A DNA stretch of 64,000 nt from Zelopaecilomyces penicillatus (Eukaryota > Ascomycota > Sordariomycetes > Hypocreales > Pseudodiploosporaceae). Made by a program: the position numbers and the translations under genes. The stretch is from NCBI GenBank assembly GCA_005765155.1, contig VCCP01000006.1, positions 136,501-200,500 on the forward strand, read 5' to 3'. Position 1 is the stretch's first letter. Every line of letters begins with the position of its first letter. Positions 11,438-20,258 of the stretch are shown here, in pieces. Under the pieces are notes generated by a model. That model did no database searches and was not told the DNA's origin. It saw nothing but the letters and a program-made list of their open reading frames with translations.

Positions 11438-14400
11438 TTATCGAACATTATCTAACGCTGAGATTAACTCAACAGGAATTTCCATGTTTTTAATCAAGTC
11501 CGCCATTGATGATGGTTTCCCTAGTTCTGCACCCAGCTTCTCTACAACACAACAAAAGGCATTTAGCAATATTTGGGCATTGTCTAGAGAGATCATATGC
11601 GAATGTGCAAAGATTTGCACCCCTAGTCTTCCCCCACGTGGAAGTGAAAGCATATACAGAAAAATCGGCAACCTTTTGTGATTCTCGAAACGTCGCACCC
11701 TGCCCTCAAACCCATCCTCGATTTCAAATGTCAGGTTCTCGTCAACGTTCTGATGCATAGCACACGAGAAGATGCTACTGCCTGGAGGCCAGTCGGTACA
11801 ACTCTGTATGGTGTCTGAGAAACCCAAAGACCCAGCTTCACCAAGAGAGGCGAATTGCCCTTGTACAGATTGAATGACGGTATAAAGGGTGCTTAGGCAG
11901 GAGAAATTTACTCGCACCGGTACGACATTTATACAACAACCAACAACATCCTCAATGGTTGGAACATCCAAATTGCGCCCGTTGACAAGTTGGCCGTACA
12001 CTATCTCGTCTTTCGACAGCAGACCGCAGAGAAAGACTGCCCAAGCAGAACTCATGAAAGACGCCATTGTGATGTCAGATGGTATGTTTGGGGTGGATAT
12101 CTCGTTCTCGATACGAAATGGTACTGCTATCGGCTCAGATATTTCCCTGGGAACACAGTTGACCTTAAAGTCCACGTACTTCGCCCCTTTGAGAAGCGTT
12201 CTAAAGTACTTGATCGAGGATGCTCGTTGACGCTTGACGTGAGCAAGAACTTTGGAGTAACTTGCAAGTTCTGGAATTGGCTCGCCGTGATAGGCACCCA
12301 CCAGTGCCTTGAATATCACTTCCACGGAAATAGCATCATACTGACTATGAGAAATCCTCATTATCAACCTCATTCCTTCCGTTTGATGGCGCAGTACGAT
12401 GAAATGAATAATAGTTTGACGCCTTCCAAATGTGGCAATATCGTCGAGGCAAAACACTTTGAGCGCCTCTTCCAAACCCAAATCCGCTTGCACATCCTTG
12501 ATCTGAAAAGGTACATCTAGGCTTTTGGGGATGACGGCGAAATGAGAATCCTTGTATGGCCAAAACGATGCCCGCAGGATCGGGAATTCGTCCAGGAGCC
12601 TACCACAGCTCTCTTTCAACCTTTTCATGTCGACCTTGGTGCCAAGCTCAAGATGATAGTAGTCCACATATTGAAGATTCTGCGATAACCCTTCTACAAC
12701 AAAACTCTTCTGCATGTCCGTGAGAGGGAGTATGTCTGCAATATCTTCAGCACGCAGATTTGGGCATGAAGATGTGACAGATAATATGATATCCTGCGCC
12801 ACCTCAGGCTCAAGAACATCATGCGGGGGCAATTCTTTAACGTGCCCATTTGTTTCAGCGCGCATCAGCCGAGATAAATCAGAGAGTACAGGCTGCTGGA
12901 AGATGTCTGCCACAGTCAATTTTATGCCAAGCAAGCGGGCTTCGCGTACCAGCTTCATTGCCGTGATCGAGTCCCCTCCAAGCCGCAGAAAGGAATCATT
13001 TGTACCGATATTGTCCCTGGCAATGTTGAGGACCTGCGCCCACAGGTCCTGAAGTGTATGCTCATCCTCCGTCTGAGGCATCGGCTTTTCTCCATCGGTT
13101 GCAGCTGCGTCAATCTCAGATAAGAGACAGGTGCCGATTTCCCGAAGAAGTTTTCTGTTAGTCTTGCCTGTCTCTGTTAACGGAATCTCTGGTATGGAGA
13201 AGTATAGTGATGGTATCATGTATGCCGGTAGATGCTTTGCTAACTCAGACTCCATAGTCTTGCTAATGCTGAGCAGTTTGGCGTCATGGGAAGAAGGCTC
13301 TATGACTTTCCTAGTGGAACCATTCTTAGCACTTCCTACAAAAACTGCAAGAATGCGGCTGCTACCCAATTTTGTCGGCAAAATAGTTTCAGCCACAATT
13401 TGTGTACCGTTTGGTTGACAGTCCCGCACACGACATTCGACTTCTCCGAGCTCGATTCTGTGTCCACGGATCTTAACTTGGGTATCCTTCCGTCCAATGA
13501 TGATGATATTTCCATTGTCATCGAACTGTACAAGATCACCTGTTTTGTATAGCCTTCCTTGCCTGCCAGGAAAGAGAATGGAACCTTGGAGAAGCCAAGA
13601 AGGAGCATCAATGAAAGCTGCGGCAGTCTTCTCTGGATCGTCGAGATATCCTAGGCCAACAATTGGTCCCTCAATAATAAGTTCGCCAATCTGGCCCCAT
13701 GGCATCAATATGTTATGGTCTTTCGGGTCCACAATCCAGGTTACAGCTCCTTTGCCTACACCAATGCTCCGTAGCATGACAGCCGAAGAAGAGGTGCAGT
13801 TGACAGTGCTGAGTGAAGTGCACTCGGTAGGACCATAGGCATTTATCAATTTCGTATTGCTACCCCACCATGCTTGGCTGTCATGCTCCGTAACTATTTC
13901 ACCTAGAAGAATTAAGGTCTCCAATGTGGGTACGGCTCCTGGACTAAGTAGTCTCGCTACTGTTGGGGTCAAGTTGATATGAGTGACCTTCATCTGGTTC
14001 ATCGAAAGGACAAGATGATTCATTCGATCAGCCTCGTTTGGCACGCAAACGCAGCCTCCAATAATCCATGCTGCGAAGAGGTTTTGTATTGCCAAGTCGA
14101 AGCTGTAGGACGCAAAGTCATATATCCTTGACGTTGGCTTGAAGTCAAGACTTTGAATTTGGTGATGAAGGGCCGAAGAGAGATTTTGGTGAGATATGAC
14201 GCATCCCTTCGGCGTCCCAGTACTACCCGATGTAAAAATGACATATACCACAGATGAAGGGTCAGGTGCTGGAAGATTTGAATGTAGCGGAGACCCACCA
14301 TCTTCAGCAAGGTCTGACCCAACAATGACAACTTTGTCTAGAAGCGTCGAAGAGAGAGTGCCATTCAAGTGAGATGACACAATTAGTTTCGATTGTGTTT

Positions 14401-14767
14401 GTCGGACTATAGTTCTCAGTCTTTCTTCTGGCAGATGATGATCAAGTAGCACAAAGCCAGCACCAGCCTTTATCACTCCCAGGACGGCTACGCCTGTCCA
14501 AACTGACTTTTCAAAACAAACAGGAACAATGTCGCCGGAGCTGACACCAACTTGAACAAGTGTTTCTGCGAGCTTTCTTGCTAGATCATCCAGCTCTTTG
14601 TAGGTCAACTCTCCATCCCATGCGCATATGGCTTGCGCCGAAGGCCGAGTCCTGACTGTGCGGGAAACCAGGTTATGGACGCAATCATGAATTGTCTCGG
14701 GCACCACAGCGCCGTTTTCCCAAACTCTATGCAGGGCATCGACATCTTGGCGATTGGTAGATCCCAT
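11438..14767 (-). CDS. Monomodular NRPS, domain order A-T-C
   Basis: This single-exon protein of 1109 residues activates one amino acid and condenses it. The adenylation domain (about 25-545) has FTSGSTGTPKG (178-188), NAYGPTE (309-315), YKTGDL (407-412), GRKDTQVKIRGHRIELGEVE (425-444) and the catalytic Lys535 in LTETGKTNRK. Aligned by eye to GrsA, the specificity positions read D224, L225, Q228, N265, I286, L288, A310, S318, L319, K535. The leading Asp suggests an alpha-amino acid; I cannot name it. The carrier domain has LGGDSI with the phosphopantetheine Ser600. The C-terminal condensation domain (about 675-1109) has SHSQYD (806-811), keeping the second His and the Asp of HHxxxD but with Ser in place of the first His. 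With no downstream module or thioesterase, the C domain probably joins the loaded amino acid to a free or trans-delivered amine. The start is supported by a good ATG context. Confidence 0.92.
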   Translation of the reverse strand: MGSTNRQDVDALHRVWENGAVVPETIHDCVHNLVSRTVRTRPSAQAICAWDGELTYKELDDLARKLAETLVQVGVSSGDIVPVCFEKSVWTGVAVLGVIKAGAGFVLLDHHLPEERLRTIVRQTQSKLIVSSHLNGTLSSTLLDKVVIVGSDLAEDGGSPLHSNLPAPDPSSVVYVIFTSGSTGTPKGCVISHQNLSSALHHQIQSLDFKPTSRIYDFASYSFDLAIQNLFAAWIIGGCVCVPNEADRMNHLVLSMNQMKVTHINLTPTVARLLSPGAVPTLETLILLGEIVTEHDSQAWWGSNTKLINAYGPTECTSLSTVNCTSSSAVMLRSIGVGKGAVTWIVDPKDHNILMPWGQIGELIIEGPIVGLGYLDDPEKTAAAFIDAPSWLLQGSILFPGRQGRLYKTGDLVQFDDNGNIIIIGRKDTQVKIRGHRIELGEVECRVRDCQPNGTQIVAETILPTKLGSSRILAVFVGSAKNGSTRKVIEPSSHDAKLLSISKTMESELAKHLPAYMIPSLYFSIPEIPLTETGKTNRKLLREIGTCLLSEIDAAATDGEKPMPQTEDEHTLQDLWAQVLNIARDNIGTNDSFLRLGGDSITAMKLVREARLLGIKLTVADIFQQPVLSDLSRLMRAETNGHVKELPPHDVLEPEVAQDIILSVTSSCPNLRAEDIADILPLTDMQKSFVVEGLSQNLQYVDYYHLELGTKVDMKRLKESCGRLLDEFPILRASFWPYKDSHFAVIPKSLDVPFQIKDVQADLGLEEALKVFCLDDIATFGRRQTIIHFIVLRHQTEGMRLIMRISHSQYDAISVEVIFKALVGAYHGEPIPELASYSKVLAHVKRQRASSIKYFRTLLKGAKYVDFKVNCVPREISEPIAVPFRIENEISTPNIPSDITMASFMSSAWAVFLCGLLSKDEIVYGQLVNGRNLDVPTIEDVVGCCINVVPVRVNFSCLSTLYTVIQSVQGQFASLGEAGSLGFSDTIQSCTDWPPGSSIFSCAMHQNVDENLTFEIEDGFEGRVRRFENHKRLPIFLYMLSLPRGGRLGVQIFAHSHMISLDNAQILLNAFCCVVEKLGAELGKPSSMADLIKNMEIPVELISALDNVR

Positions 14768-17062
14768 TGGAAAGAAATAAGGGTAATGTTCTGAGAAGAT
14801 TTGTGGAAAGCGAAAAATAAAGAATGGCTTGATCTGAGCAAGCTAGAATTGTGACAACAATGTCTAGAGGATTTGAAGATAAATCTTTTGATCATAAAAA
14901 GAAAAGAAAGATTGAAGCGAGATAGCACTGTTTTACAATGACTAATTGGCTATTGGATCGAGTAATGATTTAACTTACAGCATAGTAGCCCTGTCACTAT
15001 CTGTCAAGGAAGACTATCTACTTCTTATTGATACTGACACTTTCTGAGTGCCGCAACCTTCACAGCGCATCAATATAACATGGCACTGTTTGAACCTTGG
15101 TCTTCCGCCACTTCTCAGTCGCCCCCATTTCATTCTGCACTATCAGTGGGGTGCATCAACCAAAGTAGTCTCAACCAATTACAATGGAAAGCCAAAAGCG
15201 GAAGTTTGAATTTCAATCAGGGTGTGCCACACGAAGTTGACATGGCATTGCAACAACTTACAATGGTGTACCACTCACCTATTCCAAAAGGTCCTGCTGG
15301 GCTCACTGGGCCCATTTATGACGAGTGCAGTTACATCAATATCTGCGAAAGCTCGTGTTCAACATGACGGTTATCCGAACCCCGGACGCTTACAACGGGC
15401 CAAAAGCCAGGGTGAGAACTTGTGAAAACTGATATCAAGCAGAGGGAACAAGCCTTGATGCGCCCACAACGCGTCGTTCAGCCCGCAAGTCTCATGCAGT
15501 TGAGGTTTGAGGGCGATCAGCGTGTGGGCAGGACTCGTCGTGTGACGGGCGGTGGCTGATTGTTTTTCGGGAGGTGCGGAGGTGCAATTTACGGCCCGAG
15601 GCGAAAACATGGGAACAATCCGAAATGCTAACGCACGAACTCGGAAACTATTACCGGCCCAATTGGATCGCTATCTGTGCCGATCGCAAAGAATGGCCCC
15701 ACGGCGGGCACCATGGATAGGCTAACACCTCCCTGGTCCATTACTTGTGCTAGGAATTCATGGTGCAACTTATTGTCTTCCCCTGTCTTCGATTTTCTTC
15801 CCGGCAGTTGAATGAGGGGCCGGTGGGATGCCTGCCGGGGTTGTCAGCTTTGTCTTCAGCATCATACGAATCAAGGAGTAAGATGGACAAGTTCTTGATG
15901 ATGCAATCGATACTATTGCGATAATTGGTGGGTTTAAATCACGTACTGATTGGTAAGACTTCGTATCGAACGATTGCAATGTACAACACATCACAATCCA
16001 TTCCGACCCCTGAAGTGTGTAAATAATGTATCGATGTCAACGTCATCAACAACCAATTAAAAGAAGGATTAACGAATGGATACGGATTAAAAGGCGGTAA
16101 AGTAGAAGCGGATGATAAGACATTGGTATGATGTAGATCCCTGAAGCTCTGGGGTGCAAATACTGTTGTTATCTCTCTCTCTCTCTTGGTCATTTTGTGC
16201 TGCAGCTTATTCATAGGCATCCACCATAATCATTATAATGTACTTACAGTATGCAAAAGCATGACCACAATCTTGAATCAAGGCCTTTAGTAGAAGTACC
16301 AGGACAGCACTTGAACGCCGATTGCGTGCGTCACAGCGGCCGCAACAAGGGTACGAGTTGCAAACTTGAGATGACGACCTCGAAAAAGTCTGACGGATCA
16401 AGCGTAGTTTCAACAGAGAATGATAGTCCTAACCGACGATGTAAATAACGCAAAGAGATTATTCTATGAATTTGGGGAACGAGTGGCTCGCGTTTCTATC
16501 AAACATTAGCAACAATATGCTTCTGATATCTACTAAAAGCAGCAATAACCTAAAGATGGTATATGTCTTTAAGTTGAGTGAGAAATTGAGATGCAAGAAG
16601 GAATGGACAGCCATCTGTTCTCTGCCATGTATTTCAAGTTCTGTACTGTAGACCAAACACATTAAAGGAGATACGAAGCACTGTGACTCTGATTTTCTGA
16701 GATAGCCGCCGCAACCTTTGTGGCCCTGTGGCTGCCGACTGATGGTACATGCAGCTAGAGGGAAGGAAGCCGAAGGCTTCACAGGAGAGAGGTCAAAGTT
16801 CTCAACAGGATCGGTGGGCTAAGCATTGGTCATCGGCGGATGGAAAACGTCCAAGGTAGGTCTAACGGCTAGCATGGGGTATCCCTCAACAGGTTTCATG
16901 CCCCTTTTCTTGTTGGCGTCTGGGACTGGAGAGATATAAATACGAGTACTGCAGAACAGAAGCTGATAGAAGAGTCAAGGCCTCATACAGCCAGGAAGTC
17001 ATTGTTCCAGCCTCATAAACCATTCCAAGCTCATTTCACAGACACATTTCTCAAAGCAAAGC
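14768..17062. other. Divergent promoter region, NRPS / fusion gene
   Basis: This 2.3-kb region separates the divergently transcribed NRPS and trifunctional gene, so both promoters must lie here. Short open frames within it look spurious. It is the most likely place for shared operator sites of a cluster regulator, but I could not identify a convincing repeated motif. Confidence 0.5.
16935..16942 (+). promoter_or_regulatory. TATA box of the trifunctional gene
   Basis: TATAAATA lies about 120 bp before the start codon of the fusion gene, at a spacing normal for a fungal TATA-containing promoter with a leader of 80-100 nt. The leader between them is CA-rich, as in strongly expressed fungal genes. 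Confidence 0.55.
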
Positions 17063-20000
17063 ATGGCAGGTCAAACAGACATAGAAGCCCCAATCAAAAA
17101 TGGCTACTCTAGCCAGTTCGGGGTCACCATCACCTCAGGGGCAGCACTGGTGGAATTTTCAACGGGGAACCGTCATAATCCCTTCAGTCAGCCCAAGATG
17201 CGAGAGCTGGAGGCTCTTGTGAAAAAGCTCGATGCAGACCCCAGTGTCGGATGCATCGTCTTCACTGGCGGCAAGGGCAGGTCCTTTTGCGCTGGAGGAG
17301 ATTTCAAGGAGACTTGCGATTTCACCGGTGGTGACGAAATTGACCGCTGGCTTGATGATGTGACTGGCCTCTACACAACAATTGCGGGCATCTCAGCTTC
17401 GGTCATTGCTGCCATTGACGGCTACGCCGTCGGTTTGGGATTGCAGATAGCTCTATGCTGCGACTACCGCATAGGATCTGACACCTGTTATCTCATGATG
17501 CCCGAGTTCAAAGTTGGTATTGCATGTAACTTTGGAGGCTACTTGCTCGAGGCAGTCATTGGAAGGAGTGTTATGCAGAAGATGCTATTCACATGCGACC
17601 GGTGGAGTGCTCAAGATGCCCTTAAGGATGGTCTTCTACATGAAGTGGTCCCCTCAAAGGATTTGGCTGCAAAAGCCCTTGAACGAGCTCAAATCATTGC
17701 CTCTTGGGAGGAGGAGGCTGTGCAAGGAACGCGTACACATATCAATGCTCGTCTCGTGAGCGGCATCAATGCCCTTGGAGACAAGGCGAAGCAATCCCAC
17801 CGCGCCGCCTTCTCCACCGGAAAGGCACAGGTCAACATGAAGCAGATTATCACCAAGAGCCAGAATCAAAGCCAGGATCAACTGGGAGCGCCGTCATGGA
17901 TTTTACTGACTAATCAGCCCGTTCCTTCTCTCGGAAAGACGTTGAAGAAGACTAATGGCTGCGGCGTTCATACTTATGGAGACGGTGCTGCCTTGTCCGC
18001 AAAAGATTTCTCCTGGTTGGAAAATGACGATGTACCAGCAAAGGAATTTTCGGAGTGGGCAACCTCCTTCGAGATCAAGGGGGATGTCGTACGCATCAGA
18101 ACAGGCGCCATGAACGATCCACCGTTGTATATGGTTCGTAACACAACCACACGGGCTTGGGCTTTGGGGACTGATGCATTCACACTTCACATTGTTCGGT
18201 CACAATGGGGAATGCCGGTGGGCTTTGTTGACCCAACCGTCATTAACCGCGACGAAACAACCAGCTTCATGGGTGTGTCCCAGCTGCCCGCACACTCGTC
18301 CATCACACTTCGCAAGGCCGACCTTGGCGGCTGGGCTGTTGAGATGTCAGTCCACCCAGACCCCATCCTCGCTGCTCTGAATCCCCAAATCTCCGACTTC
18401 AAGGAGGCTGGATCCGCTTTCATTAGGTCCCTGCAAAGCAGTATTTCAGAACTCACATTTGGCGAGAAGTCTGTTGCCACGTTGCTCTCTGGAGGCATTG
18501 ATTCTGGTGCGGTGACTACTTTTGCCGTGCTTGCCGGCTTGAATGTCACGGCATACAGTGCCGGTTCCCCCTGGGGCAATGAGCATGCTGAGGCGGCCGA
18601 GCTGGCTGAGTTCCTTGGAATCAAACATGTGAAACTCGACTTCTCAGCGGAGGAGTTGCTGGATGCTGCCCCCGAGAGCATGCGCGCCTTGGGAACGGCC
18701 GAACAGGAACGCGTGGATATTGCGCTTACAATTACGGCGTGTATGCGCAGTGGTGCCATCAAGGAGCCTCATGTGCTGACAGGCTATGGTAACGACCTTC
18801 TAAACTTAGGTCTTCCACCCGATTCCCGTCAGGTCGAAGATTTGATCCAGGAGATCATCGATGGTGTGGATATTACACGTCACAGCGGCGAGTTCACCGA
18901 CTATGTTGCTTGCGTCTGGGGCAAGAAGCTGAGCCATCCTTACTGGCACAAGGATGTCATTCAGACGGCATTGGACATCAAACCTTTGTTAAAGGTGCAA
19001 GGTGGCAGAGAGAAGGCCTACTTCAGGGCTGCCATGGAACCATTTGTGCCAGAATCAACTGCCTGGAGAATCAAGATTGGCATCCATCTAGGTGGTGGGC
19101 TTCAAGGTGGGTTGGATGCTATGTTTGGTGGCCGGGAGGGCAAAGTCGCAGCCTACCATGACGCTTTCAAGGCCATCACTGCTCGCCTGGTGGTAGATCC
19201 CTTTGCGAACATTCTGGATTTGAAACCCAAGGTTGCCCAAATCAATGGCAACGGTCACACCAACGGTCACACCAATGGCTCATCGTCACCATCAAAAGCC
19301 CTCCTCCCGACAGGCGCAGGCTTTGTCATAGATGGTGCGTTTGTGGCTGACGAAGCCTCTCTCGCCTCCCTTGTCAAAAATATCCTTGCCAAAATCACAG
19401 AGGCACGTTTTATCCTGGTTAGAAACCTTTCGCTGTCTGAAAACAAGTTCAAGTGGGTTTCCAACGCGCTGGGCAACCCTGTCAATCACAAGTTCCAGAC
19501 TGGTAGCTCCGAACTCATGAAGCTACCTGCGACCCGCGATAAGGGCAACGTTGTTCTCGGTCGAGGGATGCTACCAGTGCATACTGACGGCCTGTTCACT
19601 AACAATCGACCTGATCTCATCATGCTATATGCCGCAGAATTTAGTGATCTGCCTGGCAGTGGCGAGACCACTGTGGTGGACCAAGTAGCAGCGATGAAAG
19701 AGCTGCCCAAGGAATTGGTACAGAAGCTTGAGAGTGTCGAGTTTGAGTACAAAGTCGTGGAATCTGGACATCATATGCAAAAGCCCGAGGACAAATGGTT
19801 CAGTGTGCCTCCAATTACGACAGCCAAGGGGCGCAAATGTCTTGGTGTTTCTCTGCAGTTCCCACCAGGCACGGAGACGAGTTGGCTACTAAGGATCAAA
19901 GGATGGAGTGATGAGGAGTCGACAGCGTTGTTGAAGGAGCTGGATGATTTCGTGTACCAGGAAAGGTACCTGTATCAACACCCGTGGAAGGTGGGAGATC

Positions 20001-20113
20001 TTTTAGTGATGGACAACTATGGAACGTTGCATGGGCGGACAGCCATTAGTGAGCAAGGTGAGAGGTGCTTGTACCGTGGCCAGGTGAACCGGCGAGATAT
20101 GGCTGCCACTTGA
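17063..20113 (+). CDS. Trifunctional CarB-CarA-CarC fusion (carbapenem core enzyme)
   Basis: One intronless frame of 1016 residues joins three enzymes in reaction order. Residues 1-260 are a crotonase of carboxymethylproline synthase type: NRHNPFS (36-42), CAGGD (76-80), Trp96, Gln128, MPE with Glu148, His246. These align at a constant offset of 17 with CarB Gly62, Trp79, Gln111, Glu131 and His229. Residues about 275-715 are a beta-lactam/carbapenam synthetase: a degenerate amidotransferase-like half without catalytic Cys, pyrophosphate loop SGGIDSG (476-482), LTGYGNDLL with Tyr575 and Asp578, Glu610 and Lys671, matching CarA Tyr345/Glu380/Lys443. A short Asn-Gly-His linker (728-740) precedes an Fe(II)/2-oxoglutarate oxygenase of CarC type: GRGMLPVHTD (His840, Asp842), His990, RCLYRGQ (Arg1001, Arg1005). 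The His840-His990 spacing of 150 equals that of CarC. Predicted chemistry: malonyl-CoA plus pyrroline-5-carboxylate to carboxymethylproline, ATP-dependent ring closure, then oxidation. The location is probably cytosolic. Three CarC tyrosines are replaced (see findings). Confidence 0.95.
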   Translation: MAGQTDIEAPIKNGYSSQFGVTITSGAALVEFSTGNRHNPFSQPKMRELEALVKKLDADPSVGCIVFTGGKGRSFCAGGDFKETCDFTGGDEIDRWLDDVTGLYTTIAGISASVIAAIDGYAVGLGLQIALCCDYRIGSDTCYLMMPEFKVGIACNFGGYLLEAVIGRSVMQKMLFTCDRWSAQDALKDGLLHEVVPSKDLAAKALERAQIIASWEEEAVQGTRTHINARLVSGINALGDKAKQSHRAAFSTGKAQVNMKQIITKSQNQSQDQLGAPSWILLTNQPVPSLGKTLKKTNGCGVHTYGDGAALSAKDFSWLENDDVPAKEFSEWATSFEIKGDVVRIRTGAMNDPPLYMVRNTTTRAWALGTDAFTLHIVRSQWGMPVGFVDPTVINRDETTSFMGVSQLPAHSSITLRKADLGGWAVEMSVHPDPILAALNPQISDFKEAGSAFIRSLQSSISELTFGEKSVATLLSGGIDSGAVTTFAVLAGLNVTAYSAGSPWGNEHAEAAELAEFLGIKHVKLDFSAEELLDAAPESMRALGTAEQERVDIALTITACMRSGAIKEPHVLTGYGNDLLNLGLPPDSRQVEDLIQEIIDGVDITRHSGEFTDYVACVWGKKLSHPYWHKDVIQTALDIKPLLKVQGGREKAYFRAAMEPFVPESTAWRIKIGIHLGGGLQGGLDAMFGGREGKVAAYHDAFKAITARLVVDPFANILDLKPKVAQINGNGHTNGHTNGSSSPSKALLPTGAGFVIDGAFVADEASLASLVKNILAKITEARFILVRNLSLSENKFKWVSNALGNPVNHKFQTGSSELMKLPATRDKGNVVLGRGMLPVHTDGLFTNNRPDLIMLYAAEFSDLPGSGETTVVDQVAAMKELPKELVQKLESVEFEYKVVESGHHMQKPEDKWFSVPPITTAKGRKCLGVSLQFPPGTETSWLLRIKGWSDEESTALLKELDDFVYQERYLYQHPWKVGDLLVMDNYGTLHGRTAISEQGERCLYRGQVNRRDMAAT

Positions 20114-20258
20114 TTGTTGATAGTTGTTAGTTGATGGTTATTTGATTAGTAGCTTATTAAATCATATCTATACAGTAGATTGAGACAAATCTTGTATCAT
20201 GTTAGACAATGTAGATAGACTGGGGCAACGGCCTACCTCAGCTGCTCATAATAGTTAA
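20114..20258. other. Convergent 3' spacer
   Basis: The fusion gene and the ArgJ-like gene end tail to tail only 145 bp apart. The spacer is AT-rich (GATTGTTGATAG-type repeats, TAAATCATA) and must hold both polyadenylation signals, so the transcripts may overlap. Confidence 0.5.

Noticed and set aside
17063..17842. Ordinary enoyl-CoA hydratase for the first domain of the fusion
   Set aside because: The NxHNPFS start, the Trp and Gln at CarB active-site positions, the single Glu in MPE and the C-terminal His follow CarB, and the domain is fused to a beta-lactam synthetase.
17885..19210. Asparagine synthetase for the middle domain
   Set aside because: The amidotransferase half lacks the N-terminal catalytic Cys and is degenerate, while the Tyr-Glu pair and LTGYG-D motif are those of beta-lactam synthetases.
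17063..20113. Fusion as an assembly artefact
   Set aside because: The frame is continuous with no stop or shift, the linkers are plausible, and one TATA-containing promoter precedes it. An artefact would be unlikely to keep three domains in phase.
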